DNA of 5,273 nucleotides from CAXBYZ01 sp963980215 (GCA_963980215.1 CAXBYZ010000034.1:1-5273); one strand, 5' to 3'; counted from the first letter of the stretch, positions 1-5,240 are shown. The notes: generated by a model from the sequence alone, not told the origin. Program-made: numbers and translations.

Positions 1-50
1 ACCTCTTTTACTGCTGGTTTATTTCTAACATCAAAGCCCGCCTCAGACAT
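1..50 (-). CDS. Start of a possible gene running off the left edge (partial)
   Basis: An ATG at 50 opens 16 codons without a stop to the window edge, reading M-S-E-A-G-F-D-V-R-N-K-P-A-V-K-E. The composition is plausible for a cytosolic protein, but the stretch is too short to identify a family. It follows a promoter-like pair. GAG lies 4 nt upstream of the ATG, only a poor Shine-Dalgarno. An in-frame TTG lies 9 nt further upstream, and an in-frame TGA before that closes the frame. I do not recognise it. Confidence 0.4.
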   Translation of the reverse strand, partial: MSEAGFDVRNKPAVKE

Positions 51-67
51 AATACTCAAATAATACT
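49..67. repeat. Tandem 8-bp direct repeat ATAATACT
   Basis: ATAATACT at 49-56 and again at 60-67, separated by CAA, giving an 11-bp period close to one helical turn. The upstream copy (minus-strand sense) contains the -10 box; the other overlaps the predicted start site and the ATG at 50. Possible regulator half-sites, or a chance duplication in AT-rich DNA. Confidence 0.4.
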
Positions 68-88
68 CTCTCTGTAAAAGTCAATCAA
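60..88 (-). promoter_or_regulatory. Candidate promoter of the left-edge frame
   Basis: Minus strand: TTGATT (88-83), a 17-nt spacer and TATTAT (65-60), which matches TATAAT at five of six positions. It ends 9 nt before the ATG at 50, again a leaderless or nearly leaderless arrangement. The -35 is only a four-of-six match. Confidence 0.4.
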
Positions 89-90
89 CC

Positions 91-107
91 ATAGGGTCGC
101 ACCCTAT
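91..107. terminator. Perfect inverted repeat after the antitoxin, possible weak terminator
   Basis: ATAGGGT-CGC-ACCCTAT is a perfect 7-bp inverted repeat with a 3-nt loop, starting 1 nt after the antitoxin TAA. A stable RNA hairpin is plausible. On the minus strand the bases that follow are GGTTGATTGACTTTT, with no immediate T-run, so it is not a classical intrinsic terminator. It also directly abuts the -35 of the next promoter-like element, so it could instead be an operator or an mRNA-end stabiliser. Confidence 0.45.
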
Positions 108-108
108 C

Positions 109-399
109 TTAAAGCTGAACTAAAGCTCTCCCTTCAACAAACTGACGAATCAAAGCATTTAGCATTGTTTGATATGGTACATTATTTCTCTTAGCCCTCG
201 CCTTCACTTTGATTAAATCTTCATTATTCACTCTAATAGTTATCCTTTTAGTTTTAGCCATTTCTAGATAATTTTTAGCCGCCTCCTTAAAAAGATTTTT
301 TGTTTCCTTAAGGTTTGAGGCACTAACAAACTCCCCTTTTTCTAAAGCTTTCTCAATTCTTTTTTCTTGATCATCTAGCCTAACTTTCATTTTTATCAT
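109..399 (-). CDS. CopG/BrnA-like ribbon-helix-helix antitoxin
   Basis: A 96-residue protein expected to bind and neutralise the toxin encoded just upstream and to repress the operon. Residues 1-45 are charged and helical (EKRIEKALEKGEF, then NLKETKNLFKEAAKNYLEMAK), as in the toxin-binding arm of CopG-type antitoxins. Residues 51-57, KRITIRV, form the DNA-reading ribbon. Helices follow at about 59-71 (EDLIKVKARAKRN) and 74-89 (VPYQTMLNALIRQFVE), the usual ribbon-helix-helix order. Here the DNA-binding domain is C-terminal, as in BrnA and related antitoxins. The ATG at 399 has AAGGA 6 nt upstream, so it is preferred over the ATG at 390. The start lies 1 nt past the toxin stop, so the two are translated from one mRNA. 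The stop is TAA, immediately before an inverted repeat. Confidence 0.75.
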   Translation of the reverse strand: MIKMKVRLDDQEKRIEKALEKGEFVSASNLKETKNLFKEAAKNYLEMAKTKRITIRVNNEDLIKVKARAKRNNVPYQTMLNALIRQFVEGRALVQL

Positions 400-400
400 A

Positions 401-676
401 CTACTTCCTTCTTAAATATTTTTTAGTTAATACTCTACTTGGATAAAGTGTTTTCAAAAAGATCGTTTTCTTTTTTTTATCAACTATGTATGGAACTGCA
501 TACACGTAGCTTTTTATTTTAATAACCAATATTTTTTGGTTAGGATAATTTTTATTTACCAAATCATCCAAAAAATTTCCTTTTTCAATTGCCTTGATCA
601 CCTCATCAAAGCTAATTCCTCGAGTTTCTTGAAGTAGTAAATTTTTTTCCTCACTAAACTCGATATTAAAATTCAT
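401..676 (-). CDS. BrnT-like toxin of a type II toxin-antitoxin pair
   Basis: A 91-residue basic protein resembling the BrnT/DUF4258-type toxins, which have a compact RNase-like fold and inhibit translation by RNA cleavage. Recognisable elements are the N-terminal E-E-K-N around 9-12, ISFDEVIKAIEKG at 21-33 (the FDEV-type helix), a central strand pair KILVIKI and YVYAVPYIV at 48-64, and a basic C-terminus IFLKTLYPSR at 72-81 followed by KKYLRRK. The toxin-first order, with antitoxin ATG 1 nt after the toxin stop, matches BrnTA-type operons. No Shine-Dalgarno precedes the ATG, but promoter-like boxes end 7 nt before it. Hand counting of 421-540 gives 30 G/C in 120 bases, far lower than in rho, so it may be acquired. 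Family assignment is by motif resemblance, and RNase activity is inferred from the family. Confidence 0.65.
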   Translation of the reverse strand: MNFNIEFSEEKNLLLQETRGISFDEVIKAIEKGNFLDDLVNKNYPNQKILVIKIKSYVYAVPYIVDKKKKTIFLKTLYPSRVLTKKYLRRK

Positions 677-683
677 TACTCAT

Positions 684-712
684 ACAGTAACATTATGTAC
701 ATCCATTGTCAA
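684..712 (-). promoter_or_regulatory. Promoter of the toxin-antitoxin operon, leaderless type
   Basis: Minus strand: a perfect TTGACA (712-707), a 17-nt spacer, then TACTGT (689-684) preceded by TG at the extended -10 position. The -35 begins 4 nt after the M23 gene's TAG, so promoter and start fit within a 40-nt gap. The -10 ends 7 nt before the toxin ATG at 676. Transcription would therefore start at or within a base or two of the ATG. Confidence 0.6.
695..702. promoter_or_regulatory. Candidate operator palindrome ATGTACAT
   Basis: A perfect 8-bp palindrome in the spacer between the -35 and -10 boxes of the toxin-antitoxin promoter. Ribbon-helix-helix antitoxins usually repress their own promoter by binding short inverted repeats at this location. 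The palindrome does not extend further, so the assignment rests on position and the neighbouring regulator. Confidence 0.35.
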
Positions 713-716
713 TACT

Positions 717-1835
717 CTACCGCAAATATTGAAGCGGATCTACCAAGGCCCCATTTCTCCTAATCTCAAAATGCAAGTGAGTTCCTGTCGATCTACCCGT
801 ATTACCCATCCTCCCGATCACATCTCCTCTATTTACCGTCTGCCCTACCCCCACCGAAACACTAGACAAGTGAGCATACAGAGTCACAAATCCATTCCCA
901 TGATCAATCATCACTCTGTTCCCGTACCCAAATCCATCAAGCCACCCAGCCACCGTTACTCTCCCAGCATCCGCCGCCAAAATTACTGGTTCCGATTTGT
1001 TAGCAATGTCCAAAGCTTTATGATACCAAACATATCTCTGAGTAATCCCCCCACTAGTTGGCCACACAAACGCCCCCAAAGCAGATACCGCTCCGGCATC
1101 CGGAGTCGTCCTAGCCACATACCTCTTTGGATCCCAAAGTTGCACTGCTGGTTTAACTCCATCTGGCACAACCAAAATCTGGCCCACCGCCAAACCAAAA
1201 TTCTCATCATCACTATAAGAATTAAACGGCCAGTTAACAATCTGCTGAGCCGCCACATCATATTTTTTAGCCACCGAGTAAATCGTCTCACCCCGCTTCA
1301 CCTTGTGGACCATTCCAGTTACTGGGGGCACTTCTATCTTTTGTCCCGGCTTAATCGCATCAATACTCGCCAAATCATTCTGCCACCGAATCGTATCAAT
1401 CGAGACATCAAACTTATTGGCAATCGAGCTCACCGTATCCCCACTCTGAACAATATACGTCACCACTCCATCTCGAGGTTTTATCGACACACTAGTGGTC
1501 GTCTCCATCATGTCCATCGTCATTCCTAAAATAGCTCCACCCTGACCACCCGCCCCCTCTTCATCACTAACAGCGCTAGTAATCACCGGGGCCAGTAACA
1601 GTCCTACTAAAAACAAGCCCACCATTCCCGTGTGTAAAAAAGGTCTAGTGTACTTTCCTCTCTGTGCCACCAAACCTTCAACTACCACACCCTTGCCAAC
1701 CTCAAATCCTTCCAAAAAACCCAAGCCTTTGCTTGAAAAATACTTTCCCAAGAATTTAGAGTAAACTCGAATCTCCCACCACCACACAATAAATGGGTTT
1801 GACCTCAACCGTTTAAATACCGATATCCTTTCCAT
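717..1835 (-). CDS. LysM-LysM-M23 peptidoglycan endopeptidase
   Basis: Zinc metallopeptidase of the M23/LytM (lysostaphin-like) family, expected to cut peptide crosslinks in peptidoglycan outside the membrane. Order in the 372 residues: a 66-residue basic N-terminus, presumably cytoplasmic; a transmembrane helix at about 67-88; a Gly/Met/Thr-rich linker; LysM 1 at about 125-170 (SGDT, then KPGQKIEVP); LysM 2 at about 175-224 (RGET, then AVGQILVVP); and the M23 domain at about 255-365. Zinc ligands and active-site residues are visible: H272 and D276 (HxxxD), H322 in YAHLS, and H353-L-H355 in THLHFE. All are intact, so it is likely catalytic and not a degenerate scaffold. LysM domains bind glycan strands. 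The long cytoplasmic N-terminus is unusual for secreted M23 enzymes. AAGG lies 12 nt upstream, far for a Shine-Dalgarno, and a TAAAAT box lies 6 nt before the ATG. It is probably co-transcribed with the sortase. Confidence 0.93.
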   Translation of the reverse strand: MERISVFKRLRSNPFIVWWWEIRVYSKFLGKYFSSKGLGFLEGFEVGKGVVVEGLVAQRGKYTRPFLHTGMVGLFLVGLLLAPVITSAVSDEEGAGGQGGAILGMTMDMMETTTSVSIKPRDGVVTYIVQSGDTVSSIANKFDVSIDTIRWQNDLASIDAIKPGQKIEVPPVTGMVHKVKRGETIYSVAKKYDVAAQQIVNWPFNSYSDDENFGLAVGQILVVPDGVKPAVQLWDPKRYVARTTPDAGAVSALGAFVWPTSGGITQRYVWYHKALDIANKSEPVILAADAGRVTVAGWLDGFGYGNRVMIDHGNGFVTLYAHLSSVSVGVGQTVNRGDVIGRMGNTGRSTGTHLHFEIRRNGALVDPLQYLR

Positions 1836-1849
1836 ATCAATATTTTACC

Positions 1850-2584
1850 TTAAATTCCCTTTGGTTTGGCCACCACCAACAATCGCTTCCAATCAGTTCC
1901 CGGAGGCCAACAAGTCTGCAACACCAACCGCTCCTCACTATCCACCCTAACTATATCAGATAAATCAGTTGGCTCTACAATCTTTTTTTCCACTACTTGG
2001 TACTTATATGGCTCGCCTTTATAATAAGCCACGATCAAATCACCAGCTTCCAACTTTCGAAGAAGATAAAAGACCGCATTAAACCGTTCCACATTAACAC
2101 TTGCATCAGTCGAGTGACCAAAAATATAAGTTGTCCCCGGCTCGCCCGGCAAGGCCGCTCCGGCCGCATGAGCCACTCCCCCTGCTTTTCGCAATACTTC
2201 TTGATAAACTTCCTCCTCAGCCGGATTTACATTTTCCGTCACCGCTACATTGGCAAAGATCTTTGGAATCACCAAGCCAAATTCAGCAGAAATTGGCGCC
2301 ATTAACACCTCTTCCCCTATCAAGGCCTCAAAGCCAGGCTTCACCAAACTAGCTTCTTCACTCACCAAACCGGTATCCACTACCGGCATGATTGACACCC
2401 CGCTCATCGAGTACATCAAACTACTAAACCCAGAACTACTTACCTTCCCCTCACTTTTTTGTTTATTAAGCTCCCTAAACTGGACTTCCATAAAAATACT
2501 TGGCCCAAAAATCCACACCAACAATCCTACCACCAACACCAACCCAACATTAACTGCCCAAATAATTATTTTTTTCTGTTTCAT
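1850..2584 (-). CDS. Membrane-anchored sortase (transpeptidase)
   Basis: Cysteine transpeptidase acting outside the membrane: it cleaves a sorting motif in an exported protein and transfers it to a cell-envelope nucleophile. Seen in the 244 residues: an N-terminal membrane anchor at about 6-27, a stalk of some 70 residues, and then the sortase barrel from about 103. The catalytic triad equivalents are H157 in IFGHS, C225 in LQTCWPPGT and R234 in WKRLLVV. All are present, so the enzyme should be active. The class is uncertain; the TC motif and anchor orientation resemble class D/E-type enzymes and forms common in CPR genomes. The ATG directly follows the TAA of the surface protein gene with no intervening base and no clear Shine-Dalgarno, which suggests translational coupling and a dedicated enzyme-substrate pair. 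The LysM-M23 gene begins 14 nt downstream. Confidence 0.93.
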   Translation of the reverse strand: MKQKKIIIWAVNVGLVLVVGLLVWIFGPSIFMEVQFRELNKQKSEGKVSSSGFSSLMYSMSGVSIMPVVDTGLVSEEASLVKPGFEALIGEEVLMAPISAEFGLVIPKIFANVAVTENVNPAEEEVYQEVLRKAGGVAHAAGAALPGEPGTTYIFGHSTDASVNVERFNAVFYLLRKLEAGDLIVAYYKGEPYKYQVVEKKIVEPTDLSDIVRVDSEERLVLQTCWPPGTDWKRLLVVAKPKGI

Positions 2585-3643
2585 TTATCTAAACTTTTTC
2601 TTTAAAACCAACAAACTCGCCCCCGCCCCCAAAGCTCCCAAAGTCAGCCACAAAGGCGTTCCCGTACTCGGTTGTGTAGCCGGAAAAGTAGTTGTCCCCA
2701 CTACCGGAACCACTCCATTTACCGGATAACCCCCAAAATTAAAGTAGTGTAATTTTTCTTCCCTTAATGACCGTTCAATCACCGCTCCAGTAGTATTCAA
2801 CCAACCCTCTTGACCCACCTCTTGCACTTTCACCATATCATCTTTTTTAACACTTATTTCCTCTCCCATCTCCTGTCCCGGCTCAATCGAATAAATCTGT
2901 TTACCCCCATTATTAATCTGATACTCATACACCCACTCTCGGTTTGTCACCCCCTCACCCACTTCTCTCACCCCATCTTTATTCCCATCCAAAAACTTTC
3001 TAATCACAAAACTAGTTTTCGACTCCACCTCCTCATTTGTTGTCCCCACATAAGTATATGTAGATTCAGGTGTTATCGTAGGAGTAGTTGTGGATCCACT
3101 TCCACCCTGAGTCACCACCAAAGCCATTTCATTATAAAACTGCCCTATCCCATCATCATCCCAGCACTGAGCTACTACAATCTTCTCTCCACTTCCCTTA
3201 ATTATCCCGTAATTAAGAGCCGCCGACTCAGCTGTACATCGCGAATCTTCCGGACTAATCCAGTCTCTATAACTTACTCCATTCACCAACACAATTAACG
3301 ACGCCGAACTCCCCTCTTCGGCTACAGTTACAGTTTCTTTGGCGGCACTAACACCTTTACTTACTAAAAGCGACTCTGACTTGCCACCAAAATTAAAGTT
3401 AGCCTGCACTTGATTTACATAACCACCAATCACATAAACTTTAAGTTTACCAGCTGGCAAATTAGTTAAATTAGTCGGATTCCTTCCACTAGTAGCTACT
3501 TGCGCAATCACCACCTCTTGCTTATTCATACTAATCAAGTAACTCTTCACCGAAAACCAAAAGCTAAAAAAGGCAATCAAAGCCCCTAAACCCAACCACA
3601 AAATCCACTTAAAACTCTTAATCTTTTTTCTACTTTTTTTCAT
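2585..3643 (-). CDS. Secreted surface protein with SdrD_B-like segment and sortase signal
   Basis: Probable cell-surface protein exported and covalently anchored by the sortase encoded immediately downstream. Residues are numbered from the chosen start (352 aa). MKKSRKK is followed by a hydrophobic segment at about 11-31, a signal peptide or anchor with no clear AxA cleavage site. The extracellular part contains two cysteines (136, 160) that could form a disulfide and a Ser/Thr-rich linker at about 177-202. A segment at 214-297 contains D-G-N-K-D-G-V-R-E-V-G-E (219-230), resembling the Asp-rich start of SdrD_B repeats. The C-terminus has QPSTG (324-328), a hydrophobic helix (330-347) and the basic tail KKKFR, the layout of an LPXTG sorting signal. 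An ATG at 3652 would add M-W-G, but its AGG directly abuts the ATG. The ATG at 3643 has AGGA 8 nt upstream and a promoter-like element. The stop codon TAA is followed without a gap by the sortase ATG. The ligand is unknown. Confidence 0.8.
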   Translation of the reverse strand: MKKSRKKIKSFKWILWLGLGALIAFFSFWFSVKSYLISMNKQEVVIAQVATSGRNPTNLTNLPAGKLKVYVIGGYVNQVQANFNFGGKSESLLVSKGVSAAKETVTVAEEGSSASLIVLVNGVSYRDWISPEDSRCTAESAALNYGIIKGSGEKIVVAQCWDDDGIGQFYNEMALVVTQGGSGSTTTPTITPESTYTYVGTTNEEVESKTSFVIRKFLDGNKDGVREVGEGVTNREWVYEYQINNGGKQIYSIEPGQEMGEEISVKKDDMVKVQEVGQEGWLNTTGAVIERSLREEKLHYFNFGGYPVNGVVPVVGTTTFPATQPSTGTPLWLTLGALGAGASLLVLKKKFR

Positions 3644-3650
3644 CCCCCAC

Positions 3651-3680
3651 ATCCTAGCAAACTTAGGGGCTATAAGTCAA
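3651..3680 (-). promoter_or_regulatory. Candidate promoter of the surface cassette
   Basis: Minus strand: TTGACT (3680-3675), an 18-nt spacer, then TAGGAT (3656-3651), matching TATAAT at four of six positions. The -35 lies 6 nt past the rho stop codon. The -10 ends 7 nt before the ATG at 3643, so the transcript would be leaderless or nearly so. The AGGA inside this -10 could also act as a Shine-Dalgarno on read-through mRNA from rho. The -10 is mediocre, so confidence is moderate. Confidence 0.45.
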
Positions 3681-3685
3681 AGTCT

Positions 3686-5137
3686 CTACCCTTTTCCCAG
3701 TTTACCCAAAAAAGCCTTGTTGTCTTTAGTTTTACCCAATCGATCCAAGATCACCTCGGTGGCCTCATCATCACCCAAGACATCGACCATTCTTCTCATG
3801 GTCACAATCTTATTGTAATCCTCTTTTGAGAACAACAGCTGTTCTTGCCTGGTACTAGACCGTTGAATATCTATAGCCGGGTAAACTCGCCTCTCAGCTA
3901 ATCTTCTGGACAAGTGAACTTCCATGTTTCCAGTTCCCTTAAACTCCTCGTAAATAAGCTCATCCATCCTCGAACCAGTCTCAACTAGAGCAGTTCCAAT
4001 GATGGTCAAAGAGCCATTTACCTTTTTCCCATCCAGCTCAAACTCCTCAAAGTTACGAGCTGCTCCAAAAAACTTCTTTGGCGGGAACAAAGCCGCCGGA
4101 TCAAATCCGCCAGATAAAGTTCGGCCAGAAGTGGGCATAGCCAAGTTATAAGCTCGAGCAAGCCTAGTAATAGAGTCCAACAAAATCACCACATCTTTAC
4201 CCATCTCCACCATTCTCTTGGCTCGATCCAAGGCCAACTCCGCTACTTTTATCTGTACTTGAGCCGAGTCATCAAAATTAGAAGCCGCCACTTCACCCTC
4301 AACGTGTCGACTAATATCTGTCACTTCTTCAGGTCTCTCGCCTACCAAAACCGCCATCAAATGAACCTTGGGATCATTCTTGGTAACTCCAGTCGCAATG
4401 TCTTTCAAAAAAGAAGTTTTACCAGCTTTTGGTGGAGACACAATCAAACCTCTCTGTCCTTTTCCAATCGGAGCAATCAAGTCAACTAGTCTTGTAGATA
4501 AGGCATCTTTATCTGTCTCCAGCTTCAAGTGCTCATCCGGAAATATTGCCGTTAGTTCATCAAAAGATGGTCTAACTTTCCCTTCTTTGAAATCAACTCC
4601 ATTCACCTTCTCCACTTTTAGCAAGCCCCAGAAACGCTCATTATTCTTTGGCATTCTAGCTGGACCAGTAACCAAGTCCCCTGGTCGTAAATTAAACCGA
4701 TTAATCTGTGAAGATGAGATATATGCATCTCGGCTAGATTCACTAAATTTTTGTCTTAGTATCCCATGATTATCGCTAGTAATTTCTAGCATGCCACTAA
4801 CTTCTTCAGTTGGCACATTTGCATCAGGAATAACTCGATTATCCACCATGCCATTAAACCTATTTCCAGAAGTAGAAGGAACTGGTCTACCCATTGGCCT
4901 TGCTACCACTCGTCTACTCATCCCACCTCTTGCCATTGGTCTGCTGTTATATCTCACCGGCTTTCTATAAGCAGGTCGATTAGTCATCATCGGTCTGCTG
5001 GTTACCACTGGAGCTGGTGCCACCGGAGCTACTTTTGGAGCTACCGGCATCACCGGTGCTACCGGTTTAATAAAATCCTCCACCGAGGGTTCAGCTTTCT
5101 TGACTACTTTTTTATCTGCAGATTTCTTTACTGCCAT
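3686..5137 (-). CDS. rho: Transcription termination factor Rho
   Basis: Hexameric RNA-dependent ATPase that translocates along nascent RNA and releases RNA polymerase; cytoplasmic. Seen in the 483 residues: a cold-shock-like RNA-binding domain at about 113-180; the P-loop PPKAGKT at 235-241; ERPEEV at 267-272 with the catalytic Glu equivalent; the Walker B strand ILLDS at 318-322; the Q-loop PTSGRTLSGG at 335-344; the R-loop ETGSRMDE at 386-393; and the arginine-finger equivalent R430 in SSTR. The core is therefore complete. Residues 1-110 are unlike the usual Rho_N helix bundle: 25-45 is Pro/Ala/Val-rich and 48-85 is Arg/Pro/Met-rich with an RGG, probably disordered. RNP1 reads NHGILR where E. 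coli has GFGFLR. The ATG is preceded by AAAGGA with 6 nt spacing and follows a strong promoter. The stop is TAG. The gene lies 33-42 nt upstream of the surface cassette and has no obvious terminator hairpin after it. Identity is near certain; N-terminal function is inferred. Confidence 0.98.
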   Translation of the reverse strand: MAVKKSADKKVVKKAEPSVEDFIKPVAPVMPVAPKVAPVAPAPVVTSRPMMTNRPAYRKPVRYNSRPMARGGMSRRVVARPMGRPVPSTSGNRFNGMVDNRVIPDANVPTEEVSGMLEITSDNHGILRQKFSESSRDAYISSSQINRFNLRPGDLVTGPARMPKNNERFWGLLKVEKVNGVDFKEGKVRPSFDELTAIFPDEHLKLETDKDALSTRLVDLIAPIGKGQRGLIVSPPKAGKTSFLKDIATGVTKNDPKVHLMAVLVGERPEEVTDISRHVEGEVAASNFDDSAQVQIKVAELALDRAKRMVEMGKDVVILLDSITRLARAYNLAMPTSGRTLSGGFDPAALFPPKKFFGAARNFEEFELDGKKVNGSLTIIGTALVETGSRMDELIYEEFKGTGNMEVHLSRRLAERRVYPAIDIQRSSTRQEQLLFSKEDYNKIVTMRRMVDVLGDDEATEVILDRLGKTKDNKAFLGKLGKG

Positions 5138-5151
5138 ATGTTTCCTTTCAT
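5128..5151 (-). other. Seven-codon upstream frame overlapping the rho start
   Basis: An ATG 14 nt upstream of the rho ATG opens the frame M-K-G-N-I-W-Q-stop. It overlaps the rho start codon out of frame and ends 10 nt inside rho. AAGGA lies just 3 nt before this ATG, which is closer than usual, while the rho Shine-Dalgarno AAAGGA lies inside the small frame. Ribosomes initiating here would cover the rho start region, so it could tune rho translation. It may equally be chance, as a peptide this short cannot be verified from composition. Confidence 0.25.
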
Positions 5152-5234
5152 TTATCCTTGCAGTTATTATAAAGTCCTGCTCAATATCCTGAAGTAATTT
5201 AATAAGGGGGTCTTTCGCTCTTTAGCGGAATATC
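5138..5234 (-). promoter_or_regulatory. rho 5' leader
   Basis: Untranslated leader predicted from the promoter position. It contains a small 4-bp hairpin (CGCT-AAAG-AGCG as RNA, 5227-5216), a CCCCC run just after it, two CAGGA direct repeats about 12 nt apart, a second perfect TATAAT (5171-5166) without a good -35 partner, and a 7-codon frame at its 3' end. E. coli rho is known to be autoregulated through its leader. Whether this leader works that way is only a possibility, because no conserved structure is evident. Confidence 0.4.
5142..5149 (-). promoter_or_regulatory. rho ribosome binding site
   Basis: Minus-strand GAAAGGAAACATATG places AGGA-type Shine-Dalgarno bases 6 nt before the ATG at 5137, supporting this start over the out-of-frame ATG at 5151. 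No alternative in-frame upstream start is needed. Confidence 0.65.
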
Positions 5235-5240
5235 TGCCTT

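Noticed and set aside
983..1291. Second minus-strand frame inside the M23 gene
   Set aside because: It is an out-of-frame shadow of the LysM 2 and M23 coding region, with Trp/Arg/Met-rich composition and no independent ribosome binding site.
729..1529. Long plus-strand open frame opposite the M23 gene
   Set aside because: It is antisense to a gene with intact LysM and M23 motifs. Its translation is His/Arg/Ser/Pro/Ile-rich with no recognisable domain, as expected of a mirror frame of C-rich template DNA.
1842..1847. TAAAAT box 6 nt before the M23 ATG as another leaderless promoter
   Set aside because: It fits the spacing seen elsewhere, but there is no TTGACA-like hexamer 16-18 nt upstream, so co-transcription with the sortase is simpler.
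2153..2165. GC-rich inverted repeat GGCCG-CTC-CGGCC inside the sortase
   Set aside because: It encodes an Ala/Gly-rich loop before the catalytic His. Codons for Ala and Gly make such repeats easily, and it has no T-run or intergenic context.
2250..2729. Plus-strand open frame across the sortase and surface protein genes
   Set aside because: It covers the antisense of two well-supported genes and reads as Pro/Thr/Ser low complexity, with no start signal or family resemblance.
5166..5171. Perfect TATAAT (minus strand) in the rho leader as a second promoter
   Set aside because: No acceptable -35 hexamer lies 16-18 nt upstream, and the leader is AT-rich enough for a chance match. Mentioned within the leader only.
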